A DNA stretch of 18,065 nucleotides. Source: Cephalothrix simula. Its lineage: Eukaryota > Nemertea > Palaeonemertea > Archinemertea > Cephalotrichidae. The notes under the pieces were generated by a model. It was not told the origin of the DNA. It saw nothing but the letters and a program-made list of their open reading frames with translations, and searched no databases. The stretch is from the NCBI GenBank assembly GCA_035591015.1, contig JAXIUW010230285.1, forward strand, positions 1-18,065, given 5' to 3'. This document shows positions 1 through 10,303 of this stretch, piece after piece; position 1 is the first letter of the stretch; each line of letters begins with the position of its first letter. A program made the position numbers and the translations under genes.

Positions 1-295
1 ATTTCTGATCATCAAAATCACTTATTTCCCTTTTGTTCCAAGAGAAATCTAACGCCCAAAAATTGTTGTATTTATGGACGGGAAGTGAAGTTTTAGGTGG
101 TTTCTACACAAATAGGCCTAAGAGACCCATTGCCATCATTTAGCGATGAAAAAATGAAAATATGTTACTACTCTAAGGACCGGCAAAATTTTATTTGAAT
201 TAGTATAGGGCCTACTACCGAGTGGAAAATTTATAAAACACAAGATTAGTCAAGACCGTTAGAAATTATTATTAGAAGATAGGTGACATAATTTA

Positions 296-303
296 TGACG
301 TCA
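296..303. promoter_or_regulatory. CRE-like palindrome TGACGTCA
   Basis: A perfect consensus CREB/ATF octamer, with a second half-like site TGACGTGG about 10 bp further on (near 313-320). There is no adjacent gene start on either strand, so a promoter role is unsupported. An 8-mer can also occur by chance. Confidence 0.2.
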
Positions 304-604
304 TACTTTTAGTGCTGACGTGGCGATAAATTTTAATGTTCGGTACCAAGAGTTATAAAGTCATAAAATATGTGTCACAGAGATCGTAGGCTAATTCTGT
401 GCTATTGAAAACGGATTCGCCATTTAAATTTTTTTTTTAGCCAAAATTATTTTTTTTTTGTTTTTTTGGGCAGAAATTGGGTTTTGGGGTCCCAGAATAC
501 ATTTAATGTTTATTTTATTCTAAAACAAGAATTAAAGCACATTTGTTAAGTCAAATCTTCACTTTGTTTTTCTGAAGATACGGATGACTGAATATGGTAA
601 AATA

Positions 605-680
605 CAATTTGGCTTAAACTTTTCAGTTACTTCGTTATTTGTGCGAATAACGAAGTTACTGAAAATTTAAAGCCCAATAG
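605..680. repeat. Imperfect hairpin, about 35-bp arms with a 6-nt loop
   Basis: The inner 20 bp of each arm (620-639 and 646-665) pair with one mismatch around the loop TGTGCG at 640-645. Pairing continues outward to 605/680 with about four more mismatches. The size and the few, scattered mismatches resemble a microRNA precursor or the end-to-end fold of a tiny foldback element. No expression evidence is visible. Confidence 0.6.
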
Positions 681-1377
681 CTATGCAACTGAATCAGTGA
701 CAGGTGTCAACTAGCTACCATGGTATGTTCCCAAAATCCTTTCTAGTTTTTTGTCATCTTTCAAAATTTTTCTCATTCGCAAAACACCGATTTTTTTTCG
801 TGACGAAGTGGAATTGGTCAATTTAAATAACGTATTATTTGTAAGAATTTAGTCGCTATTACACATTATAGTGCTACATGAAGTTGGATATGATATAGTG
901 AAAAATATGCCGCTCTCGTATCTAATCGCTGGCGAATATATTTTCGCCCAGTGATGGTGACTCTATCACTGTCTATAGAACAGTCTTTACACTTACAATT
1001 ATAGAATATAGCATTTTAAAGCACAAACAAGCGTTAATCTATATTTATGAATATCATCATAATTTAATTTATTGCCACCGGCTTTCTGTGTCTATTTCCA
1101 GCCAATAAATAACATGCATGATCATTTCACAAGATCCGCATCTGCTGCAAATTATTGCCATCATTCAGAACTGACTGCATTAAAAATTCCCCTTTCCGTT
1201 TAAAAGAATAAAAACGTATGAAAAATTTAAGAAACATTAAACATCTTGCATTGAGACATGCATAAAATTAGTATATTATCTCAAAGTGCTTTCCAGTTGC
1301 GACGTTGACATATATTAATTACTACAGTCTTTTGGTATGTACTATGGAATTCATATTTCAATTGTATTATGTTATTT

Positions 1378-1485
1378 GTGGTGGACCCAAAGGCCGTGAG
1401 CCACCGCTCCTGCTCCTCAACGAGGGCATATTGGTCGTGGCCCGATACCTTCCTGGCAGGACTGACCACGATCTTTATGATGATA
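1378..1485. other. GC-rich island of unknown nature
   Basis: This block is clearly richer in G and C than the AT-rich surroundings and is open in several frames. On the minus strand it reads through residues such as GHDQYALVEEQERW; plus-strand frames are also open. No convincing splice sites flank it and no family was recognised. It could be a fragment of a mobile element (SINE or transposon exon), a short conserved exon, or a captured gene piece. Confidence 0.25.
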
Positions 1486-2125
1486 TATGCATATTGATGG
1501 AGGTGTTTAGTGTCGTAACATATCGTTAGCAATTCTAGTAAAAAAGTCCACAATTCAAAATTTTGATTGATTTAATTATTTTTAATCCAACGTTTCGGAT
1601 TTTTTCTAAAATCCATTATCAAGGAATGAGTAATTTGAAAAATATTAATATTGATTTCAGGCCCTTGTTAGGTCAATTTTAGGGAAATTTCAATACGGAA
1701 TCCGAATATCTAAATGTATCGAAATCACCAAAACAATGAAGAAATAAATTTGTAGACCCAGACTAGAAGTCTGCAAAAATCTACATTTTTCCGAGCGAGA
1801 ATTTATTTATCAAGACAAGGGTCTGGACTGTATATTTTGATTTTGGAATTTTATTTGAGTGTCTGGATATTGTATGGCAAATGACTATTCGGAGGCTTCT
1901 AGAAAAGGGCCAAGGACCTACTTTTCCGCAAACACAATCAAGGTACAGCTCCCCATCCTAGGACTATCCTAATCAAGTAACCTCTCATTGTCTGAATGGT
2001 CATGCTAAAAATGTAACGAATGGTTATAATTGGAGAGCCACATGGCTGCCTTAGGGAGTTAAAACTTTTCTACAGCCATAACTTGTATATAGGTTCAATA
2101 GAACTAAGATTTTAACAATACAGGT

Positions 2126-2150
2126 TGAATTCATTCATTCATTCATTACT
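2126..2150. repeat. ATTC microsatellite
   Basis: Four to five tandem copies of the tetranucleotide ATTC lie just beyond the end of exon C on the gene's downstream side. Simple repeat, no function inferred. Confidence 0.7.
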
Positions 2151-2179
2151 CATATCACTGGCTTACAATATTCATTTAC

Positions 2180-3397
2180 CTTGCAAATGTGCAGTTTCTA
2201 GACTATCCTCTCTTTCATTATTAAATGGTTCTATCAATGCCACATCTCTGTCTAATAGAGGGCGTGGAGTTCCTTGTAGCCCTCGTTTGTATGAGATATT
2301 CAGATCCAGTTGACTATATTCTTCAGCATCATTAGAATCCGGGTTGTACAACTCTTCAGCTGTAATAATGTTCACAATAGATTTTTTTCTTTGCCTGACA
2401 TTTTCCTCAATTACATTTAAGTATTCATCCATTGATGACTGACTACAAGTTGACAAATCAGCTGCTGACATACATGACGACACCATGTCTCCTTGATAAT
2501 CAGTAGTTATCAACTTGGTTAGATTGTCTTGTACGTCGGCAAAAATTGGACCCAATTCTCTGGACAGTTTGCTGTAAAGCCTTATGATAAATATTTCATC
2601 GAAACTTTCATCATAAATGACTGCATCATCATAACCCTGCTTTAGTACGTCGGAAACATTAACGCTTACCATTATATCATGAAGTAATGTTGGTGCTGTC
2701 GTTTCAAAAGAAAAGCTATCATCCATACTAGGTGTTGTAGTAACGAATGTTGGCTGAAAGTTAGCATAAGGCAATTTTGGTAACCTAAATCTTGGTTCAC
2801 GAACCATAAAAATAGGAATACCGAAGTATGAAGCAATAGCAAGAGTATTTATGCTATTTTGATTTAGGACGGTTTCTGTCGTTAGATTAAAAATGAATAC
2901 ATCACATTCGATCACGTGATTACATACATCAGTCCAATTAATCTGTTTTCCATCTGATTGAGGCCCAACTTGAATATAGGTAAAGGGTATCAGGGGTCTT
3001 ATCAACCTGTCAACTTCAGCGACTTGATAGAGATTATGTGATTGTAATGAGACAATATTAAAACCATCACTACAAATGTATACCTGAGGTACTGGACCGC
3101 ATTTTAATTCACGCAATTTTGTGAAACTTCTTGAAGCCTTTGTCTCTTTGCTTTCGTTTTTATCTTCATAGCTATTTGATGGTACATTAATTATGGCCGA
3201 CAAATTAGTAGATGCTAGAAGTTCATCATCTGTTAATAATTCAGGATAAAGATATAAAAACTTAGATGTCAAATAAAAATCGGATTGTCTTTTGATGAGC
3301 CAGGATCTAATAACTGATAAATCAGGAACACCGGTGTCTTTAATTTGTAGCTGCTTCTGGTTTATGAGTTCTCTGTAAGATTGTCTGTATTTTAATT
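2180..3397 (-). CDS. Exon C of giant multidomain gene: one helical repeat, one alpha/beta domain, acidic tail
   Basis: The acceptor is a pyrimidine-rich tract ending ATTTCAG just above 3397. The first two bases (AA) complete a codon begun in exon B, giving Gln, and the exon is 1,218 nt (406 codons). A leader (KYRQSYRELINQ) is followed by one WL...YPEL helical repeat, then an alpha/beta domain (about 3092-2508) with strands PQVYICSD, DVFIFNL and IPIFMVRE. The C-terminal 110 residues are acidic and show no recognisable fold. The exon ends CAA-G before GTAAAT, again phase 1. If that donor is not used, the protein stops after Gly-Lys at a TGA (2172-2174). Upstream in-frame TTG or Met codons are not believable starts, because the frame and homology continue to the acceptor. 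Function is unknown; the domain family suggests a ligand-sensing or protein-binding scaffold segment. Confidence 0.8.
2508..3092 (-). other. Alpha/beta domain C1 (TIR/DRHyd-like, LASY type)
   Basis: About 195 residues. Visible elements are a first strand VPQVYICSD, a central strand DVFIFNLT, then a helix with INTLAIASYFGIP and a strand IFMVRE ending RFRLP. After a variable insert comes GYDDAVIY and a helix ending LSRELGPIF. It matches exon A domain A1 closely (17 identities over 32 residues around the LAIASY helix). In nucleoside-deoxyribosyltransferase and TIR folds a catalytic Glu sits in this helix. Here that position reads Thr-Leu-Ala, so enzyme activity is not expected. The fold assignment is by pattern only. 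Confidence 0.55.
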
Positions 3398-3480
3398 CTG
3401 AAATAAAATAGTTTAATTTAATTGGGAAAAGTTACAAAAATAATGTGGATAAAGAAAAATGATATAAATGTATGACTTAC
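3398..3480 (-). other. 83-bp intron, phase 1
   Basis: The donor is C|GTAAGTCATA at 3481/3480. The acceptor is TATTTTATTTCAG ending at 3398. Removing it joins ...EEKT with Q-LKYRQSY and keeps frame. Reading through instead gives about 20 unrelated hydrophobic residues and then a stop, which supports splicing. Confidence 0.85.
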
Positions 3481-6400
3481 GCGTCTTCTCTTCTTGCTTT
3501 ACTTCCAATGATTTTGGACTGCAACTTTTCAATATGTCACCAAATTTATCAATGGTTGGATGTGTTTTGAACTCAGGATAGTAATCAAAAATCATCAAAA
3601 TAATGCTGATATGATTTCGTTCTTCATTTAACCAGTTTTGAGCACCATCTCTAGTTTGAATTAAATAAAATGCATCAACTTGAGAAATTGCGTCATTTTC
3701 AGGGGCTTTCGTTTTGTCACTAATGAGATGACTCAATTCCTTAATAGCTTTATGGTACCTCAGCTCAGGGTAGAACTCTAAAATCGTTGAGTATAAGTTA
3801 TAGTTAGAGCTTCTGTCTTCAAGCCAGTTCTTTGCTTTTTCTATCGTTTCAACATGACTTTCTTTGCACTTCAATATGTGCATCATTCTCAAAACAGTCT
3901 CATTTTCGAATAAGTTAGGATTTGTACCAAGAAGGAAATATAATTTATTTATGTTATCACTAAAAATAGAACTAAGCCACTCTTCTGCTTCAGAAATGTT
4001 ATTTAATAAACATTCTGTTGAATCGAAAGTGTTGTTCTTACCAGAGGCAGAGTCTTTTCTTTCGATAAATGAATCTCTTTGTTTTTCTGTGTTGCAATAT
4101 CTCATCAGAAGAGCCTTGAAATCTTTAATATATTGATGTTGATGTAATTCCGGGTAAAATTCAAGTATTGACGAGACTTTTTGATAATAACTATCATTGC
4201 TGTCTAGCCATTGCTTTGCCTTTTCAAGTGTTTCAATATGGCTGCCATCTTTGTAATGCCGTTGTAATTCATTACCATTCATGTTTGTTTGAGATGTTGT
4301 GTCATATGTACTGGTGTCATGAACTTTTTGAAGAATCTTCCTTAAATCTTTTATTGCTTGATGATTTTTCAATTCTGGGTAGAATTGAATGATTGTAGAA
4401 TATACATCAATATTCTTTGTCCTATTTTCTAGCCATTTCCTCGCGCTACCTATGGATCCAGAGGGATTTTCCTTTTCGGGCTCATCTGATGCTTTTTGTA
4501 ATGGATCTGATAGAAGTTTAGATAGTCCGATGACATTAGGATGTTCATGCATTTTGGGGTGGTTTTTAATCAGGTTTCGATAGACATCAAGATTAATCTG
4601 TTCATTGTCAAGCCAGGTCTGAAATTCTTGTTCCGTCTTTGGAATCATCATGAAAGAAAAGCAGTCCATCATATCGTAAATAGTCTTATGCTTTACTTGG
4701 GGATGGTGTTGATAAATTGTTTTAAAATTTTCTGCATCATGTTTTCTTTTATCTAGCCACTTCATTGCTGAATGAATATCATCAAGGCATGGATCAGCAA
4801 AATCCCCTATTGCATATAGGTAATCAGTGAGATCCTTAACACATACCAAGTCACACATCTCAGGATTATTGTTCAATACATCTACTATTTCCGGACATTT
4901 TGCGTTCAACCAAATGCAAACATTTGATTTTGAATTTTTGTCGCATAATTTTCCGAGGCTTGCAATAGTAGTGTGTGTATTCAAAGATGGGTGTTCTTTA
5001 GCAATAAATCTGTAAATTGAAACATCTCTTTTCTTCTTGTCAAGCCAAGCTGTTGCCGTTTTTAAATTTCTTAATTCATTTTTTATATCTTCGTCCTTAG
5101 ATACAACCTTTGTATTTGTGTCTGTTTGCGTATCTTTATCTTCAAAACAAAGAGCATTTTTGAATAACATGTATAAATGTTTAATGGTTGAATGGTCAAC
5201 CAAGTCATAATTCCGCTGAAAAATAGCCTTAAATATGTTGAGATGGCGGCTTTTATCATCTAGCCATTCATTAAGCTTTTGATGATTACTATCTTCTGAC
5301 GGTAGGAAGATATCCTTAATGTATGTAACTGGTTCAAGATTTTTCAGTTTTGGATGAATTTGAAGCACGTCATTTAGAAATTTGTAATTTCGTTCATTAT
5401 CTTCTAGCCATTTGGATGCCAACGAAACATTTTCTAAAATATTCCTCTCTTTTATGTATTTTTCTTCATACTCAGGAAATATGAATATACTTTTTATCTC
5501 GTTCGATAATTTCAAACAGATGTTAATTACATCATTATTCCTGATTTCATTTCCATATATTATAGCTGATTTCCATTTTTCAACTAAATCTAGAGAAAGA
5601 ACCTCTTCTTCATCACTAAAAACATCAAGTTTGTTAGCCTTAGGCAATTGAAATCCTGATGAACGCAAAGCAACAATTTTAATGCCTTTTTCAATTGCTC
5701 TCTTATAAATTAGCATAGAGTTTATGTCACTAACTGTATTATCTGACATCATAAATACTAGCAGAGAGCATTTTGACAGCGCTTCGATTTCATTTAATTG
5801 ATCAATATCATGCCCATAAAACATTACATGAGAAAAGGTGTTGGTAACTAGACATTTTTCAAAGTAATTTAGGGTATCTATTCTGAAATTACTTGGATCA
5901 ACAACGAAAAAAATATTGGATACGCTGTTTAATTCTTCACAAACCGGCTCAAACATTTGTTGATTTAGATTTAGAATTTTCTTCAGACCCATCAAAACTG
6001 GATTTTCTTGAAGATCAGGATTTACCTCAAGCATCTTCTCAACAATGCCTACTTCAGACTGAAATGAATTGATAATTTTTTCTGCTTCTTCTTTGATTGA
6101 AAATATTGATGAATTAATATCTAATGTGTCATACTGAATTCCGGAGTCACATGAAACACGGGTATCCTTTTCTTCCTTTACCATAGATGGTAATGTCAAA
6201 TCAATATCGATCTCATTACAGAGATGTGCAAATGTGTCAATTACATTTTCAGCACTGATTTTAGATTCAAAAATCACTGATTTTCTGAATGCTTCTTCTA
6301 ATTTTGAGTAAAATTCATCAGTTTCTTCTGTTATCATGCTTAGTTCCAGTTCCTCTTTTAATGGAATAGCAAGGTTATTCTCATGAATAAAAACTGCAGG

Positions 6401-9400
6401 GATATTTTTCTCAAAAGCCTCATTCAAAATCACTAAACTACAGTGATCAAAAAGTGTTTGCATTGTAATCATGAATATCAGAGCTGTACAGGATTCAAAC
6501 GTAACAGTTTCAGGGTCAGACATACTCTTCCAGTGATGTCCAGGATGGAGAATATGAGAATATCCATTAATTTGAAGGAGTTTGCTCAGATAGCTTAATA
6601 CTTGTTCTTCAAATTGATCTTCATCTAAGATTGAAAACAAGCTGGGTTTCATTCCCTCTTCATTTTTTATTAACTTAGGCAGAAGTAGTTGCTGTAATGC
6701 CTTTATAGTGGGGAGGTCAATTAAACTAGGGTGTTTAAGCAAAATTCTTTCTATTACGTGTTTCTCAATTGTCATCGAATCAAGAACACGGATTGCTTCC
6801 TCTTTAAAGTGTAATATATCATCAAAATCATTTATATCATATTGGTTTGAAGAATGCACCTTTTCTTCCTTATGAATAGTGGGTAAACTTAATTCAATGT
6901 CTATTTTATTACATAACCGTGCAAATATATCAATAATATTTTCGGGTTGCAATTCTCCACTAAAACAAACCGACGTTTCAAATGAATTTTCAATATTTGA
7001 GTAAAATTCAGTTGCACTTTCAGTAATCAAATCTAGATTTAGCTGGTCGAATGCTGGCAAATTAAAATTTTGAGATCGAACTAACACAATCGGAAGATCT
7101 ATTTCTAATGCTTCTTTCAGAATAACTAAACTACAATGATCAAACAAAGTTCGACTCGAAGCCATAAATATCAATGCTGAACATTGTTTCAATGTTAAGG
7201 TTTCAGGGTCTGCCATACTTTTCCAATGATGTCCAGGGTACAGTATGTGAGAGCGGCTGTTTATCTGCAGCAATTTACTTACGTATCCATACATTTCATT
7301 GTCGAATTTCTCATCGTCTAGTATTGAAAACAAACAAGGTTTAACATCACTATTATTGATGAGAATAGGGTTAATGACTTCGTTAATCTGTTGTAAAACT
7401 GGATGTTTAATTATGTCGGGATGTAAATCTATTATTTTTTTTAAATATGGAGGGTTTAGTGCAAATATAGCACTTTCAGCTTCTGATTTATCATGTAAGA
7501 TGTTAGCAATGTCATCAGTATTGTATTGGGTATTACTTTCAATCCTTTTGACTGTCATACTAACTTTCATAGCTGGTAATGATAAATCAATGTCGATAAG
7601 ATTACACATTTTTGCAAAAATATCAATTACATTATCAGTGGTAACACAATCCGAATAGGTTAAAGCGCTATCATATAAATCCCTAATTTGTTGCTTCAGC
7701 TCCTCAGTATCATCAAATAACTCATTGACATCTAAATGAGCCATGTCACCTGTTTCAGGGCGCAAACAAACAAGGGGAATTTTTTTCTCCAAAGCCTTGT
7801 TCAAAACGACTAAGCTACAGTGATCCCTCAAGGTTCTACTTGTCATCATGAATACAAGAATGGTACTGTTATCAAACGCCACTATCTCGGGATCTGTCAT
7901 ATTTTTCAAAAGATGACTAGGGTACAAGATATGAGAAAATCCATTAATTTGAAGAAGCTTGCTTAGGTACTGATTTATATTGTCTTCAAATTCTGTTTCA
8001 TCTAAAACAGAAAATACAAATGGTTTGGCATCAATCGATTGTTCAATAATTGATTTGTTCAATGTACTTTGAATTCCTTGTATTGTTGAGTGATTTATCA
8101 AATGGGGATGATGATCAATAAGAGCATCAATGACTAGTTTTTCATAATTCATTGACTCTAAAATCTTCATAGCTAAAACATCATTGGAAAACATTTCTGA
8201 TATATCAAATATGTCAAACTGTATTGATGAATCAGTAGTTCCATTTATTTTAGAAGGGGGCCTATAATCCGTGGAAGGAAATGACAGTTTAACATTAATT
8301 TCATTTCCTAAATTTGCAAAAACATCAATAACAATGTCTGTATTTAGGACATTTTCATACACAAAGGCTTGTGTATATCCATTCCGAATTTTCTCAAGCA
8401 GGGTTTTATCAAATACATTTTGAAATTTAATTTCCTTTGGGATGGCCAGATCATTTTCACGTAACATTACAACTGGAACATTTTTTTGGAAAGCCTCATT
8501 CAAAATTACTATACAACAGTAGTCAGAGAGAGTTCTTTCAGTCATCATAAATACCAATGCCTCGCACTTGGCAAATGAATTAGTTTCTGTATCGGCAGTT
8601 TCCTGGCCAGGATAAAGAATATGCGAAAAGAAATTAACCTGAAGGAGCTCGCTTAAATAGTTTGAAATATCACAGTCTATTTTCGCATTATCTACAATTG
8701 AGAACATACACGGTTTTACATCTGTGTACTCTATTGCATTTTTTAATAGCTGGAATGCATCCATTATAGTTGTATGCTCTACTAAGGCGGGGTAATATTC
8801 AAGAATAGAAGAATATGTGGAGTTGCTAAGGTCATTTTTACTGAGCCAAGCTTTTGACTTTTCAAAATCATCTAAAACATTGTTTTCTCCATTTAAAACA
8901 TTTTTTAGTTTTAATAAAGTTGGATGATCCTCTAGATTAGGGCAATCCTCAAGTATTTGGGTGATTACTTCAAATTCATCAGCTTTATTATTTAGATATG
9001 TATTGGCCCCATCAAATGTTTCTAGTGGTGTTTTATCAGTAATTTTGTGGATGGCGATAAGGAATTTGTAGAATTCTTTGACTGTGGAATGCTCTTTTAA
9101 AATTGGATAATGCTCTAAAATCAGAGAAAATTTATCTACATGAATTTCTGTATCACATAGCCAATCACTAGACCTTTCAAGCGATTCGATTATAGAATTA
9201 ATGTCGGAGTCATCACTAAACAGCATTTTAAGAGATGCAAAGGTTTCATGATCTCTTAGAGAAGCGTGGTTCTCGTAGATGAGTTTGTAGTGTGCATAAT
9301 CAACCCACCTTTCCTCTAGGTATTTTGTAGCATTTTCAATGTCAGAGAAATCTGCTGACTTTTCCGATTCATCTGTTTGCACAGCAAAGTCAATAGATTC

Positions 9401-10038
9401 ATGCAATTTAATCTCGGGAAAGATTAATGATTTCCCAACTTGACATGAAATACTCGTGAATATTTTATGGAGGTCATCTTTATTAAGCTTTGATTGAACA
9501 TCTATTGCATATTCCCAATTTCTGTACAAGTTTGCTATAAATATTTCTTCGTTATCAAATACATTTGTACTCAAATGAAGGGGTGGCTCCATACCATCTG
9601 GTCTGACTAGCAAAACTGGAATATCATTATTCCAAGCATTATCAAGAACTCTAAGTGCAGTATCATCATCAAGGGTATTATTTGTAAGGATGAATATTAT
9701 TATTGAGCACTTTGAACTTAGCGCAAGTTCATCTACAGTTGATCCAGACGAACCAATATCGTGATAGAAGAGATGAGAATTACCATTTCGTAGAAGGAAT
9801 TGCCCAAAAATCTTAAGCATGTCATCCGATAGGACTGACTGATCAACAACACTAAATATCGAAATAGTTTCATCTTTGCTATTATCGTTAATCAGACTTG
9901 ATATGTATTCAAAAACGGAATGCTGAGAGAGTGTAGGAAACGTTTCTATCATATGGTTGTAAGTATCATGGCATTTTTGTTTGTCTTCCAGCCACTGCTT
10001 AGCAGAACTCAAATCATTGAGAAAATTGTCATTCAACT
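3481..10038 (-). CDS. Exon B of giant multidomain gene: six alpha/beta domains and about 20 helical repeats
   Basis: A single 6,558-nt exon (2,186 codons), phase 1 at both ends. The order is: one helical repeat, alpha/beta B1, four helical repeats, then B2, B3, B4 and B5 each followed by one helical repeat, B6, and finally an array of eleven helical repeats. The exon start is set by the acceptor TTTTCTTGCAG at 10039; its first bases AG complete a Glu codon with the last G of exon A. The ATG at 10075-10073 lies inside the intron's pyrimidine tract and is not a start. Composition is acidic with many Asn, Asp and Ile. There is no signal peptide or membrane helix, so a cytoplasmic or nuclear protein is likely. 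Function is inferred only: a large repeat scaffold with multiple non-catalytic sensor or binding modules. It is not a recognised named gene. Confidence 0.88.
3527..5422 (-). repeat. Array of eleven helical WL/YP repeats at the end of exon B
   Basis: Each unit is about 38 core residues (about 45-80 with spacer). It begins with a helix containing A-x-x-W-L-[DE], reaches [YH]-P-x-L about 20 residues later, then has H-x-x-I-x-x-L-x-x-[LI]-L. Clear units include AKNWLEDRSSNYNLYSTILE and AKQWLDSNDSYYQKVSSILE; one (VCIWLNAKCPEIVD) is degenerate. The alternation of conserved Trp, Leu, Tyr, Pro and Leu suggests two to three short helices per unit stacked as a solenoid. I could not match it to TPR, ankyrin, ARM or HEAT. 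The spacers are polar and include LC8-like TQT/SQT motifs. Confidence 0.8.
5123..5137 (-). other. Candidate LC8 (dynein light chain) binding motif KDTQT
   Basis: In a polar spacer between helical repeats the sequence reads KDTQTDTNT. K-x-T-Q-T is the known consensus for LC8 binding. A weaker candidate, TTSQTNMN, lies in another spacer of the same array (about 4285-4300). LC8 would dimerise or tether the scaffold. Motif-only evidence. Confidence 0.3.
5471..5917 (-). other. Alpha/beta domain B6
   Basis: About 149 residues: strand NIFFVVDPSNF, segment TFSHVMFYGH, strand KCSLLVFMMSD, helix INSMLIYKRAIEKGI, strand KIVALRSSGFQLP, then WKSAIIYG and the closing helix NDVINICLKLSNEI. It is the most diverged of the B-type domains: the DHCSLV helix start of B3-B5 is replaced by SDINSML. 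It precedes the long helical array. Confidence 0.6.
6185..8710 (-). repeat. Tandem array of alpha/beta domains B2-B5, each with a helical linker repeat
   Basis: Four units of about 230 residues: B2 8710-8270, B3 8020-7574, B4 7339-6881, B5 6646-6185, with one helical repeat between neighbours (8173-8060, 7483-7373, 6799-6683). Shared blocks in order: FSILDxxxF, YLSKLLQINxxSHILYP, then in B4 and B5 GHHWKSMxDPET, then ALIFM, RTLxDHCSLVILNEA, IPxVxxR, a second half with VIDxFAxLCNEIDxxLSLP, and a linker resembling S-x-I-Q-[YF]-D. B4 and B5 are the most alike. The Cys in DHCSLV aligns with the Cys of the TIR Trp-Cys-x-x-Glu motif, but the Glu position is Val. This reads as a recently amplified, still intact domain array, presumably for repeated binding of one ligand or partner. 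Confidence 0.75.
8741..9334 (-). repeat. Block of four helical WL/YP repeats between B1 and B2
   Basis: Four consecutive units of about 50 residues: NATKYLEERW, RSSDWLCDTE, GANTYLNNKA and KSKAWLSKND, each followed by a [YHC]P-x-L or HASL centre and a leucine-rich end. Tight, even spacing without long linkers suggests a continuous solenoid segment. Confidence 0.75.
9401..9865 (-). other. Alpha/beta domain B1
   Basis: About 155 residues: strand SIFSVVDQSVL, segment GNSHLFYHD, strand KCSIIIFILTNN, helix TALRVLDNAWNNDIP, strand VLLVRPDG, then NWEYAIDV and a closing helix before SLIFPEIKL. It is the same layout as B2-B6 but lacks the DHCSLV block (DDDTALRV instead). It is preceded by one helical repeat (AKQWLEDKQ...FPTL, 10003-9893). 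Confidence 0.6.
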
Positions 10039-10303
10039 CTGCAAGAAAATCGAGGATAAAAATGAAAGTGGTCATACTGTGAAAAAAGTATCATTTTAAA
10101 ATTATCATAAAGTATCAAATTAAAAAAAAAAGTTGTTCTGTATTTATCTGGTGTTTGTATCTAGAATTATCACTTCTGACAGCACCAGTAGAATTAAGTC
10201 AGCAGGTCATGAATTAGTAAGAGTTATTAGAAATCATCATAATATAAAATGCTTTAACATTTTTATTAATTTTCAAAAAACGTTACTTTTATGATATACT
10301 TAC
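10039..10303 (-). other. 265-bp intron, phase 1
   Basis: The donor is TCG-G|GTAAGTATAT (exon ends at 10304); the acceptor is ATCCTCGATTTTCTTGCAG ending at 10039. Splicing joins G and AG into a Glu codon, giving DSLS-E-LNDNF. An alternative acceptor (TTTTCACAG just above 10075) would give Val then TGA and is frame-incompatible. Both adjoining open frames carry intronic junk at this junction, which supports the intron. Confidence 0.88.

Larger units (their letters stand above)
1..2179. other. Left flank without a supported gene (3' side of the giant gene)
   Basis: No coding exon could be supported here. The stretch is AT-rich, with T-runs at about 430-470. It contains an imperfect hairpin (605-680), a CRE-like palindrome (296-303), a GC-rich island (about 1378-1485) and an ATTC microsatellite (about 2126-2150). 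On the minus strand, AATAAA-type hexamers occur (complement of tttatt at 1802-1807, another near 1850), so this could hold the 3' UTR of the giant gene or an intron leading to further exons. The sequence alone does not decide between them. Confidence 0.5.

Noticed and set aside
1305-1529. Plus-strand 74-codon open frame across the GC-rich island
   Set aside because: No protein family was recognised and the island is open in several frames. Kept only as an unexplained block.
7299-7658. 119-codon plus-strand open frame
   Set aside because: It is antisense to exon B, where repeated modules prove the minus strand is coding.
6185-9865. Catalytically active TIR NADase assignment
   Set aside because: The Glu expected in the Cys-containing helix is absent in every copy inspected, so activity cannot be claimed.
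10076-10090. Alternative splice acceptor TTTTCACAG before the ATG at 10075-10073
   Set aside because: Joined to the phase-1 donor of exon A it gives a stop at the second codon.
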